Part shown: positions 30,676-37,786 of the stretch, piece by piece
Layout: each line of letters opens with the position of its first letter
Numbering within the stretch: the first letter of the stretch is position 1
NCBI GenBank assembly: GCA_003045865.1
Contig: PZPB01000020.1
Location: 1 to 37,786 of the forward strand
DNA: 37,786 nucleotides
Origin: Bacteroidota bacterium
GTDB lineage: Bacteria; Bacteroidota; Bacteroidia; Flavobacteriales; Schleiferiaceae
Reading direction: 5' to 3'
Notes under the pieces: generated by a model
What the model saw: only the letters and a program-made list of their open reading frames with translations
What the model was told of the DNA's origin: nothing
Database searches by the model: none
Position numbers and translations under genes: made by a program

Positions 30676-33621
30676 ATGCTCAACAATCACAGTTATTACA
30701 GTTTAACTTATGGCATACTCTCGCCTAAAGAGTGGGTAGAATGGGCGCAAGAGAATCAGGAAAAGCAGGTTTGCCTCACCGATATTAATTGCACCGCCGG
30801 GAATATTGAGTTTATCCGTCTCGCTAAAGAAGCGGGCATTAAAGCTATTGTTGGCATCGATTTTAGGAATGGTGTGGAGCAACTTTATATTGCCCTTGCC
30901 CGTAACCGCAGCAGCTATGCCGAAATGAATCGCTTCCTCTCCCAAGAGCAAATAGAGGGCAAAGGCCTTCCGGCAGAAGCGCCCCTAAAAGAAGCCTTTA
31001 TTATTTACCCCTTTAATAAGGTTCCCAAGCGCGCGCTCTACGACTACGAATTTATCGGCATCGCCCCTCATGAGCTCAATAAACTGCGCTTTTCGGTTTT
31101 AAAAAACGAAACCGATAAAATGGTTATGCTGCGCAGCAATAGCTTTCGCGAGAAGCGCGACTATAATACCCATCGTTTATTAAGAGCCATCGGTGAAAAC
31201 AAACTATTAAGCAAATTAAAACCCGAAGAACAAGCGCCAGCGCAATGGGGCCTGCTAAACAGTAAAGAGCTGAGCGAACTTTACCAAGACTTCCCCAAAA
31301 TTATCGCCAATAGCAAAAGGCTTTTAGAGGAATGTCAAGTCGACTTTGAATTTAAAAATTACAGTCGCAGTGAAAACCGCCGCTACTATACCGACAGTGC
31401 CACGGGCGACCGCGAAATTATTCGTTCCCTCTGTTATAATGGTTTGGAATACCGCTATCCCAATCCTAGCCCAGAAGTATACGAACGCCTAGAAAAAGAA
31501 CTAGATGTAATTGAGAAACGCGGTTATTACAGCTATTTCCTCATTAATTGGGACATTGTAAACTACGCCCGTCGCAAAGGTTATTTTTACGTGGGACGAG
31601 GTAGCGGCGCCAATAGTTTAGTGGCCTATATTTTACGCATCACTGATGTAGATCCGATTAAACTGGATTTGTACTTCGAGCGTTTTATAAACCTATCTCG
31701 GCGACAGCCCCCCGATTTTGATATTGACTTTTCTTGGCGCGACCGGCAAGATATTACACGCTATATTTTCGAGCGCTTTCCTAAAGCCTGCTTACTAGGT
31801 TCACATACTACTTTTAAGTACAAGGCTATTGTGCGCGAGTTGGGGAAAGTATTGGGTTTACCCAGCCGCGATATTGATCAATTAAGCACCTGGCGTAAAG
31901 AGAAGGCAGAACTGGACGATATGCAAAAACTGGTCTTAAAATACGGTCAGCGTATTGAAGGCTTCCCGCATCATCTTACCATACATTCCAGTGGCATTCT
32001 TATTCCCGAAAATGATATTTACCAATATGGCGCTACCATCCTACCGCCCAAAGGTTTCCCTACTAGTCATTTCGATATGTATTCGGCCGAAGATATTGGG
32101 CTTTATAAATTCGATATTTTAGGGCAAAGAGGTCTCGCTAAAATTAAGGATGCCCTCCTGTTGGTCAAGCAAAATTACCCCGAAGCGAAAGATTTAGACA
32201 TCCATAAAGTGCAACCTTTTTATGAAGATGAAAAAATAAAAAGCATGCTGCGCGAAGGACAAACCATGGCTTGTTTTTACGTGGAGTCGCCTGCTATGCG
32301 CGGACTGTTGCGCAAGCTTCGAGCCGATAGTTACCTCGGCCTGGTAGCGGCCAGTTCCATTATTCGTCCGGGGGTTTCCGCTAGCGGCATGATGGCCGAA
32401 TACATTAGGCGCTTCCGCGATCCTAAACTGCGAAAATACATTCACCCGAAGATTGGCGAAATATTAGGCGAAACCTTTGGGGTGATGGTCTACCAAGAAG
32501 ACGTCCTTAAAGTGGCGCATTACTTTGCGGGCCTCAGTTTAGAAGAAGCGGATGTGCTGCGCCGCGGCATGAGTTGGAAGTTTCGCGAGCGCAACGAGTT
32601 TGATAGTATTAAGGATAAATTTTTTAGCAATTGTAAAGAAAAGGGCTATCCCGATGCTGTTACCAGCGAAGTGTGGCGACAAATTGAAAGCTTTGGTAAT
32701 TATGCTTTTGCCAAGGGACACTCGGCTAGCTATGCCGTAGAAAGTTACCAAAGTCTTTACCTCAAAGCCTATTACCCGCTAGAGTATATGCTGGCCACCC
32801 TAAATAATGGCGGAGGATTTTACAGTGTAGAAACCTACCTCAACGAATTTCGCTTGAACGGAGGAACGGTAGAAGCCCCCTGCGTTAACCACTCTGAAAT
32901 GGAAAGTACGCTGCATCAAAAACACTTGTTTTTAGGCTTCCAAAACTTAAAGGACTTTGAAGACCGGGTGGTGCTAAATATTTTACGTGAAAGACATTTG
33001 AGGGGAAAATATACGAGTCTGCACGATTTTACCGAACGCGTGGAAATTTCTTTGGAACAACTTATTATCCTCATTCGCATTAATGCCTTTCGTAGCATTG
33101 AGGCCGACAAGAAAAAACTATTATGGGAAGCGCACTTTCTGTTAGGATCGGCTAAAAAATCAGCCCCAGTAAGCGACCTCTTCCGCAATGAGCCCCCCAA
33201 ATTAGTAATCCCCGAGCTGGAGCATCATCAGCTCGAAAATGCGGTAGATGAAATTGAACTGCTGGGCTTCCCTCTAAGTTCGCCCTTTCAGCTTGTGCCA
33301 AGCCTACCCGAAAACACCATTGCCGCCCAAGACATTCCGCGGCATAAAGGGCAAAAGGTGCGCTTATGCGGATACCTAATCCACATAAAGAATCTTAACA
33401 CCCGCGCCCAAGTTTCGCAGCACATGATGTTTGGAACCTTTTTAGATCAAGCCGGGCATTTTATTGATACCGTTCACTTCCCGCAATCGGCGGCCCAATA
33501 TCGCTTTAAGGGAAAAGGGATTTATTTAATTGAGGGCCTGGTAATTGAAGAGTACGATTTTTATAGTGTAGAGGTTTTGTATTTAGAGCGGCTGCCTTAT
33601 GTAAATTTTGAGGATGTGTAA
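30676..33621 (+). CDS. Short DNA polymerase III alpha subunit (DnaE2/ImuC-like)
   Basis: A 981-residue C-family polymerase, shorter than the replicative DnaE (about 1160 or more). The N-terminal PHP domain (1-200) begins NNHSYYSLTYGILSP but several expected metal-binding His are missing, so proofreading is unlikely. The catalytic aspartates are present in PDFDIDF (about 347-351) and KFDILGQRGL (about 480). VGRGSGANSLVAYILRI and FAKGHSASYAVESYQSLYLKAYYP are standard. An OB fold (KVRLCGYLIHIKNLNTRAQ) ends the protein; the tau-binding tail is lacking. Such truncated alphas paired with a Y-family polymerase carry out mutagenic repair. Ten bp after the partner gene, same operon. Confidence 0.93.
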   Translation: MLNNHSYYSLTYGILSPKEWVEWAQENQEKQVCLTDINCTAGNIEFIRLAKEAGIKAIVGIDFRNGVEQLYIALARNRSSYAEMNRFLSQEQIEGKGLPAEAPLKEAFIIYPFNKVPKRALYDYEFIGIAPHELNKLRFSVLKNETDKMVMLRSNSFREKRDYNTHRLLRAIGENKLLSKLKPEEQAPAQWGLLNSKELSELYQDFPKIIANSKRLLEECQVDFEFKNYSRSENRRYYTDSATGDREIIRSLCYNGLEYRYPNPSPEVYERLEKELDVIEKRGYYSYFLINWDIVNYARRKGYFYVGRGSGANSLVAYILRITDVDPIKLDLYFERFINLSRRQPPDFDIDFSWRDRQDITRYIFERFPKACLLGSHTTFKYKAIVRELGKVLGLPSRDIDQLSTWRKEKAELDDMQKLVLKYGQRIEGFPHHLTIHSSGILIPENDIYQYGATILPPKGFPTSHFDMYSAEDIGLYKFDILGQRGLAKIKDALLLVKQNYPEAKDLDIHKVQPFYEDEKIKSMLREGQTMACFYVESPAMRGLLRKLRADSYLGLVAASSIIRPGVSASGMMAEYIRRFRDPKLRKYIHPKIGEILGETFGVMVYQEDVLKVAHYFAGLSLEEADVLRRGMSWKFRERNEFDSIKDKFFSNCKEKGYPDAVTSEVWRQIESFGNYAFAKGHSASYAVESYQSLYLKAYYPLEYMLATLNNGGGFYSVETYLNEFRLNGGTVEAPCVNHSEMESTLHQKHLFLGFQNLKDFEDRVVLNILRERHLRGKYTSLHDFTERVEISLEQLIILIRINAFRSIEADKKKLLWEAHFLLGSAKKSAPVSDLFRNEPPKLVIPELEHHQLENAVDEIELLGFPLSSPFQLVPSLPENTIAAQDIPRHKGQKVRLCGYLIHIKNLNTRAQVSQHMMFGTFLDQAGHFIDTVHFPQSAAQYRFKGKGIYLIEGLVIEEYDFYSVEVLYLERLPYVNFEDV

Positions 33622-33675
33622 AGCTTGATCTTAATCACAATCTAAAGAAAATTGTCTTCCAAAATCAAGATTTAG

Positions 33676-33696
33676 TAACTTTGATAAAATTATCAA
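33676..33696 (+). promoter_or_regulatory. Promoter and palindromic operator of the second toxin-antitoxin pair
   Basis: TAACTTTG (33676-33683) is a -7 box. A perfect palindrome, TTGATAA, AA, TTATCAA (33681-33696), overlaps its end and covers the start site, with the ATG at 33701. Further TTGAT half-sites lie upstream near 33629 and 33666 in opposite orientation. This fits autorepression by the antitoxin. Confidence 0.65.
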
Positions 33697-33700
33697 GTAA

Positions 33701-33943
33701 ATGGATCTGCAGACCCGAAAGCTAGAGTTTATAAAGGACTTCTTGAAACTGACCAGTGAGGAAGCTGTAATTACATTAGAAAAGATACTTAAAAAGCAAA
33801 AGCAGTCGGATTTTGAAAGCGACTTAGCACCCATGCCCTTGGAGGAACTAAATTCTCGAATTGACCAGTCACTTGAAGATTCAAAAAACGGTAGGCTAAC
33901 TAATACGACCGAGCTTAAGTCTGAAATAGACAAATGGACTTAG
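33701..33943 (+). CDS. Small type II antitoxin (ParD/RelB-like)
   Basis: An 80-residue charged helical protein beginning MDLQTRKLEFIKDFLKLTSEEAVITLEKILKK, with a disordered acidic middle and a C-terminal amphipathic helix (LEELNSRIDQSLEDSKNGRLTNTTELKSEIDKW). The order and size fit a ParD/RelB-type antitoxin of the kind found in Bacteroidota, where the conserved C-terminal EELxxRIxxSLxDxxNGR segment wraps the toxin. It overlaps the toxin gene by 10 bases (toxin ATG at 33934), a typical coupling. It is intact, while the toxin is frameshifted. The palindrome at 33681-33696 is its probable operator. Confidence 0.82.
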   Translation: MDLQTRKLEFIKDFLKLTSEEAVITLEKILKKQKQSDFESDLAPMPLEELNSRIDQSLEDSKNGRLTNTTELKSEIDKWT

Positions 33944-34253
33944 AAGTTTTCTGGACACATTTTGTAAAGAGAGAACTTCGACAAATTTTTGACTATCACA
34001 AAGAAAAGGCTACTTAACCATTGCCAGAAAAGTAGCGAAGGGTATTTACCGAGCCACACTTCGACTTGCAAAAAAACCAGAAATAGGTCAAAAGGAAGAA
34101 CTATTAGCCGACAGGCCAGAAGGTTTTCGTTATCTGATCCACACTAATTATAAAATCATTTATTGGATAAACGCCAAGTCTAAAAGAGTCGAGATTATTG
34201 ATGTATTTGACACTAGGCAAAACCCGATAAAAATTCAGCGAAATAAAAAGTAA
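33934..34253 (+). pseudogene. ParE/RelE-like toxin with a -1 frameshift
   Basis: The frame from the ATG at 33934 reads MDLEVFWTHFVKRELRQIFD and stops at TAA 34015-34017 after 27 residues. Re-reading one base after the ACT at 34012-34014 gives LTIARKVAKGIYRATLRL, GQKEELLADRPEGFRYLI, YKIIYWINAKSKRVEIIDVF and DTRQNP, the ParE/RelE core through the C-terminal strand, ending at TAA 34251-34253. Restoring one base gives 106 residues, the usual length. As it stands the toxin is truncated before its active part and should be harmless. The shift site context (CTACTT) is the same as in the toxin at 27100. Confidence 0.85.
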
Positions 34254-34367
34254 GAAGATCTTTTCGAACCTTTATAATAAGACACCTAATTCACCGTGCA
34301 AATCGCAAATTAGCCGCAGAGAACAACGAAACCTTGGCGGTTCAAAAACCATCCTTAACTTTAACCC

Positions 34368-35180
34368 ATGTGTTACGATTCTGCCGCCCTATCCAAAAGA
34401 AGTCTTGACTATGCCAAGCGCGTGGGGTATGGCCCCGAAACCATTGAAGAGCTGGAACAACAATTTTTACGTTTACGCGAAATCAGTGGTCCCGTTTTCC
34501 ATGCCAATGGCTATGATCATCCAGCATTGCCGATAGTTTTAGAGGAGGAAGAAAAAAAAGAAGTAAAACTCTTTCAATGGGGTCTCGTTCCCCAGTGGAC
34601 AAAGAATTTAGAACAGGCGCAGCAAGTTTGGAATCGCACTTTAAACGCCCGCTCCGAAACCATTTTCGAAAAACCCGCTTATCGCGAAGCAGCCGAAAAA
34701 CGACGCTGCTTAGTGGTACTTGATGGATTTTATGAGCATCACCATAAGGGCAGTAGAACCTTCCCTTATTATATTCAAATGGCTAACAAAGAACCGATGA
34801 TTATGGCAGGAATTTACGAACGTTGGCTTAATCCCGAAGATCAAAATAGTCTTTTCACTTTTAGTATTGTCACTACCCAAGCAAATAGCTTATTGCAGAA
34901 AATTCATAATAATCCCAAAATGAAGGAGGCTCGCATTCCCCTCATCCTCAGTCGTGAGAAACAGGAATTATGGTTAAGTAAGCTATCTCCCGTAAGGGAT
35001 AAAAAAACCTTTGCGGAGATTTTTAAACCCATTGCCAGTGAGGAGCTTATAGCGCATACGGTGGCCCCTTTGCGGGGGATGCGTAAAGTGGGAAATGTAC
35101 CGATAGCCCAAGAAGAGAAAGTTTATCCCGAATTAATGCAGGAAGATAGTGATGAGCACGGGCAGATTTCCTTGTTCTAA
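34368..35180 (+). CDS. SRAP-domain abasic-site crosslink protein (YedK/HMCES family)
   Basis: A 270-residue protein that protects abasic sites in single-stranded DNA by forming a thiazolidine crosslink through its N-terminal cysteine. Cys2 follows the initiator Met. Asn93 and Arg95 are in LNARSETIF, Glu123 in DGFYEHHHKG, His180 in KIHNNPKMKEARIPLIL, so all the catalytic positions of YedK are present. The protein ends HGQISLF: QISLF at 266-270 is a canonical sliding-clamp-binding motif, recalling the PCNA motif of human HMCES. It lies downstream of the translesion polymerase pair on the same strand, separated by a toxin-antitoxin remnant, and directly upstream of an SDR gene. Confidence 0.93.
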   Translation: MCYDSAALSKRSLDYAKRVGYGPETIEELEQQFLRLREISGPVFHANGYDHPALPIVLEEEEKKEVKLFQWGLVPQWTKNLEQAQQVWNRTLNARSETIFEKPAYREAAEKRRCLVVLDGFYEHHHKGSRTFPYYIQMANKEPMIMAGIYERWLNPEDQNSLFTFSIVTTQANSLLQKIHNNPKMKEARIPLILSREKQELWLSKLSPVRDKKTFAEIFKPIASEELIAHTVAPLRGMRKVGNVPIAQEEKVYPELMQEDSDEHGQISLF

Positions 35181-35231
35181 ATGAACGTTCAGGCTTCGGA
35201 GTCGTTACCTTTTAAAGACAAAGACCAATCC

Positions 35232-35948
35232 ATGAAATTAAAAAACAAAGTAGCCTTCATTACAGGAGGCAATAAAGGCATCGGATACGGCATCGCCGAA
35301 TATCTATTAAAAGAAGGTATGAAGGTAGCGATAAGCAGTCGTAGTATCGCATCTGCGCAAGCGGCGGCTAAAGACCTAGCCCCACACGGTGAAGTACTAG
35401 CTTTAGAATTAGATGTGCGCGATTACAGCGCCCAAGAAAAGGCAGTAGCCGATATTTTGGGGAAATGGGGACAATTAGACTTAGTGGTGGCCAATGCCGG
35501 TATCGGTCATTTCGCCCCCATCGATGATATGAATATTGAAGAGTGGAAAGCAGTAATCGATACCAATGTAAACGGCGTATTTTACACTTCCAAGGCCGCC
35601 ATTCCCGCTTTAAAAAACAGCAAAGGTTATATCATTACCATCAGTAGTTTGGCAGGAACTAACTTCTTCCAGCAAGGCACGGCTTATAATGCCAGTAAAT
35701 TTGCCGTTACCGGCTTTAGTCAGGCCATGATGCTCGACTTGCGTAAATATGGCATCCGCGTAAGCACCATTATGCCCGGCTCCGTAACCAGTCATTTTAA
35801 CGGTCACGAACCGAGTGAGGGTGATGCTTGGAAAATTCAGCCCGAAGATATTGGCGAATTAGTGGCGGATCTTATGAAAATGAACCCCCGTACCTTACCC
35901 AGTAAAATTGAGGTAAGACCTACTATTCCTCCATCTGCGAAAGCATAA
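35232..35948 (+). CDS. Short-chain dehydrogenase/reductase
   Basis: A 238-residue NAD(P)-dependent oxidoreductase of the classical SDR family. From the ATG at 35232: cofactor loop TGGNKGIG (about 11-18), NAG at about 88-90, catalytic Ser in ISSLAG, Tyr and Lys in YNASK, and PGSVTSHF. The Ser-Arg-Ser-type residue after the second strand (SSRS) suggests NADP preference. An in-frame ATG at 35181, directly after the SRAP stop, would add 17 polar residues; the later start gives the usual SDR N-terminus. The substrate cannot be told. Probably co-transcribed with the SRAP gene; terminator at 35967-35997. Confidence 0.9.
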   Translation: MKLKNKVAFITGGNKGIGYGIAEYLLKEGMKVAISSRSIASAQAAAKDLAPHGEVLALELDVRDYSAQEKAVADILGKWGQLDLVVANAGIGHFAPIDDMNIEEWKAVIDTNVNGVFYTSKAAIPALKNSKGYIITISSLAGTNFFQQGTAYNASKFAVTGFSQAMMLDLRKYGIRVSTIMPGSVTSHFNGHEPSEGDAWKIQPEDIGELVADLMKMNPRTLPSKIEVRPTIPPSAKA

Positions 35949-35966
35949 GAGACCCATTTTTAATTA

Positions 35967-35997
35967 AGCCCATTACTTCTAGTGATGGGCTTTTTTT
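35967..35997. terminator. Terminator after the SDR gene
   Basis: A 10-bp stem with one wobble (35967-35976 with 35982-35991), loop TTCTA, and T-run to 35997. It stands between convergent genes, 11 bases from the acyltransferase stop. Confidence 0.88.
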
Positions 35998-36007
35998 GTG
36001 GGGTATT

Positions 36008-36562
36008 TTAGAAAATCTGGGGATTATAATCCTTTTTATGCTTGGGACCGATATTGCGATAAATCTCTTGGATATAGCTCATATCTTCCTCAAAATTCCC
36101 TTTTGGATGATAAACACCGAGTACGCCCGCTTCTTTTTTATCGTAATCTAAATAGCCTAAACTGATGGGAACATTGGCTTCTATGGCAATGCGGTAAAAA
36201 CCAGTTTTCCATTTTTTCACCCATTTTCGGGTCCCTTCGGCGGGGACTAAAACCACCATTTTTTTAGCTTTAAGCTGATCAATGGCATAATCGGTTAAGT
36301 TGTTGCGCGACTTCGTACGGTTTACCCCTACCGCACCCGTCCAACGGAAGAAATACCCATGTAAACCCTTGGTATACAAATCTTTAATAAAGTATTTCAG
36401 ATCTAAACCCATCACCCAAAAGGCCGCCAAAGCAAAGGGGAAATCCCAGTTTGAGGTATGGGGCGCGGCCACCATTACCGAATGCTTCATTTCCTCTGTA
36501 ATCTCTGCTTTTAACTTCCAACCCGAAAGTTTAAAGAACATATTTCCCAAAAACCTTTTCAT
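36008..36562 (-). CDS. PlsC-like acyltransferase
   Basis: A 184-residue member of the 1-acylglycerol-3-phosphate acyltransferase superfamily. The catalytic HX4D motif is APHTSNWD (His35, Asp40). The second block is GVNRTK, and the third, LVPAEGTRKWVKKWKTGF (about 104-121), contains the EGT loop. P(I)SLGYLDYDKKEAGVLG follows. It is shorter than phospholipid PlsC enzymes (about 240) and lacks an N-terminal membrane segment, as usual for this Bacteroidota subfamily, so the acceptor may not be lysophosphatidate. It is divergent from the GluQ-RS gene with 66 bp between starts. Confidence 0.87.
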   Translation of the reverse strand: MKRFLGNMFFKLSGWKLKAEITEEMKHSVMVAAPHTSNWDFPFALAAFWVMGLDLKYFIKDLYTKGLHGYFFRWTGAVGVNRTKSRNNLTDYAIDQLKAKKMVVLVPAEGTRKWVKKWKTGFYRIAIEANVPISLGYLDYDKKEAGVLGVYHPKGNFEEDMSYIQEIYRNIGPKHKKDYNPQIF

Positions 36563-36590
36563 GGCTGCAAATTACTATAATACTGATTAG

Positions 36591-36598
36591 TATTTTTG
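36591..36598 (+). promoter_or_regulatory. -7 box of the GluQ-RS gene
   Basis: TATTTTTG fits TAnnTTTG, 30 bases before the TTG start at 36629. No clear -33 element. Confidence 0.5.
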
Positions 36599-36628
36599 AT
36601 AGCGGATAAGATTACTAAACCCTAAAGA

Positions 36629-37510
36629 TTGAAAGGCCGAACCCGCATTGCTCCAACTCCTTCGGGATACCTACACCTAGGAAACTTGTTTTCCTTCGTA
36701 AATACTTGGTTATTGGCGCATGAATGGGAGCTTGAGCTATTGCTGCGAATCGACGATATGGATCAGGCGCGCCTGCGGATGAGCTATTTAGATGATATTT
36801 TCCGCACTTTAGAAAGCCTTGGTCTCGACTATGATATTGGCCCTTCTGGCCCTGGAGATTTCCTAGAAAATTGGTCTCAGCGCAAACGCAAATCGCAATA
36901 CGACGATATCATTGAATGCCTTAAAAACAAAGGGAAACTCTACCCCTGCGCTTGCTCTCGCAAAGAACTTTCCACCCACAAACGCTCCGAGCATTTTAGC
37001 CAAAATTGCTGGAGCAAAAAGCACTCATTTGCCGCGAAGGGACAAAAATGGCGTTTACACTACCAAGGCGAATCTGTGCACATTTTAAATGGACAAGGCG
37101 AAAGCGAAGAGTCGCAGCTCGCTAATGAAGTTTGGGATTTCGCGGTGCGTCGAAAAAATGGCGACCCCGCTTATCAGCTTTGCTCCTTCAGCGATGATTT
37201 ACATTTTGGCATTAGCCACATTGTGCGCGGTGAAGATTTGCGTTATTCCAGTTTTGCCCAAGCCTATTTAGGGGAAGTTTTAGGCGAAAAAAGCTTTCGC
37301 AAGATGCGTTTTTACCACCATTCTTTGGTTAAATATGAAGGAGAAAAGCTTTCAAAAAGTCAGTCTGCCCCCGCCGCTAAATATTATTTAGGCGGCCGTA
37401 GCAATAAAGAAAGAGTTTTAAATTTTATTGCAGCGGAATTAGGGTTAAAAGGTTCATTTTCGGTTTTGGCCGATTTACAAGAGGCGTATTTGGAGGGGAG
37501 AGATTCATAA
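36629..37510 (+). CDS. gluQ: Glutamyl-queuosine tRNA(Asp) synthetase
   Basis: A 293-residue GluRS paralogue without the anticodon-binding domain. It attaches glutamate to the queuosine at position 34 of tRNA(Asp). RIAPTPSGYLHLGN (5-18) carries the HIGH-like motif and LLRIDDMDQARL the substrate-binding Asp. PCACSRKEL and NCW (about 106-127) supply the Cys of the zinc site. HIVRGEDLRYSSFAQAYL and KLSKS (near 244-248) complete the catalytic core. The start is TTG at 36629; there is no in-frame ATG that would keep the APTPSG motif. A TTG start and the single -7 box suggest low expression (inference). Confidence 0.92.
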   Translation: MKGRTRIAPTPSGYLHLGNLFSFVNTWLLAHEWELELLLRIDDMDQARLRMSYLDDIFRTLESLGLDYDIGPSGPGDFLENWSQRKRKSQYDDIIECLKNKGKLYPCACSRKELSTHKRSEHFSQNCWSKKHSFAAKGQKWRLHYQGESVHILNGQGESEESQLANEVWDFAVRRKNGDPAYQLCSFSDDLHFGISHIVRGEDLRYSSFAQAYLGEVLGEKSFRKMRFYHHSLVKYEGEKLSKSQSAPAAKYYLGGRSNKERVLNFIAAELGLKGSFSVLADLQEAYLEGRDS

Positions 37511-37542
37511 TTCAAAGAGCTAATCGAGTTAGAGTTCAGTTG

Positions 37543-37766
37543 TAATTCAATTGAAATTCGATTGGAAGAAGAGGATTATGGAGAGTAAATTCAATTGTAG
37601 ATCGAATGCCACATAGCCCTGCGATTTATCGCGGGGATTGCAGAAGGTAATTTGGTTGGAATGGGTTTTTGATATTCTAGCTGGGAGTTGATTTTGATGA
37701 TTTTTTTGAGCAGCATCATGTCACCCCTCCGGGTAGGGTGTCCAATCTCTCGTTCCAAAAAACGAG
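37543..37766. repeat. Non-coding tail with palindromes (REP-like) at the right edge
   Basis: No gene is visible from 37511 to the edge. Two similar AT-rich segments (TAATTCAATTGAAATTCGAT at 37543 and TAAATTCAATTGTAGATCGA at 37586) are about 43 bases apart. A strong hairpin follows (CCCTGCGAT with ATCGCGGGG, 37617-37636). CACCC and GGGTG frame an imperfect palindrome at 37722-37740, and CTCGTT with AACGAG forms a terminator-like hairpin at 37749-37766. Such clusters often precede REP-associated transposases in Bacteroidota, but the window ends before any such gene. Confidence 0.45.
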
Positions 37767-37786
37767 TATTTTTCGGGCTTATTTTG

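Noticed and set aside
34015-34260. Treating the second half of the ParE toxin as unrelated intergenic DNA
   Set aside because: The shifted frame has the ParE core and a stop at the expected length, so it is one broken gene.
1-37786. CRISPR array, tRNA, rRNA or prophage
   Set aside because: No regularly spaced direct repeats, no recognisable cloverleaf or rRNA segments, and no phage structural genes were seen by eye on either strand; a dedicated tRNA scan was not possible.

Overview
The window looks like chromosomal DNA of a Bacteroidota bacterium, probably a marine member of the Flavobacteriales. The evidence is the TAnnTTTG type of -7 promoter box in front of many genes, type IX secretion C-terminal sorting domains, a TonB receptor with a carboxypeptidase-like N-terminal domain, an RprX/RprY-like two-component pair, the zapA-rny neighbourhood, moderately low GC and very few Shine-Dalgarno sites. 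The genus assignment is inference. Most of the window is ordinary core genome; the accessory material is concentrated at 1-300 and 25.9-34.3 kb.

Layout: 1-300 holds relics of an interspersed repeat. 0.4-2.8 kb is a cell-division/RNA-decay operon (coiled-coil protein, zapA, a structured 6S-like RNA, rny). 2.7-4.5 kb has a nucleoside phosphorylase and a universal stress protein. 4.6-7.6 kb is a tightly packed SRPBCC, DUF429, photolyase-like, DUF2452 operon. 7.7-9.9 kb is a two-component system. 10-13.8 kb has a very small secreted protein, a glycosyltransferase and a TonB receptor. 13.8-20 kb is housekeeping: holA, an HsdR-N domain protein, an EI24 membrane protein, purB and aconitase. 20.1-23.4 kb has a possible small RNA, a type IX cargo protein and an LruC-domain lipoprotein. 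23.5-25.9 kb is a membrane protein, winged-helix regulator and creD unit with the same palindromic operator in front of both transcription units.

25.9-28.2 kb is scarred. A methyltransferase gene carries two in-frame stops and a 261-bp MITE-like insertion with a 6-bp target duplication. Next to it is a toxin-antitoxin pair whose toxin is frameshifted, followed by a 49-bp mini-derivative of the same element. Then come a GH10 xylanase lipoprotein with a small barrel protein, and a Y-family polymerase plus short DnaE pair (a mutasome-like cassette). A second toxin-antitoxin pair follows, again with a frameshifted toxin and an intact antitoxin. The window closes with a SRAP-domain DNA-crosslink protein ending in a clamp-binding motif, an SDR, an acyltransferase, GluQ-RS and palindromic non-coding DNA.

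The most interesting items are the repeat family (four copies or parts, with a compensatory change in its hairpin), the shared creD operator, the parallel disarming of two toxins, the 6S-like RNA with two mutually exclusive pairings, and the QISLF tail of the SRAP protein close to a polymerase carrying QINLF. No CRISPR array, rRNA, tRNA or prophage was seen.
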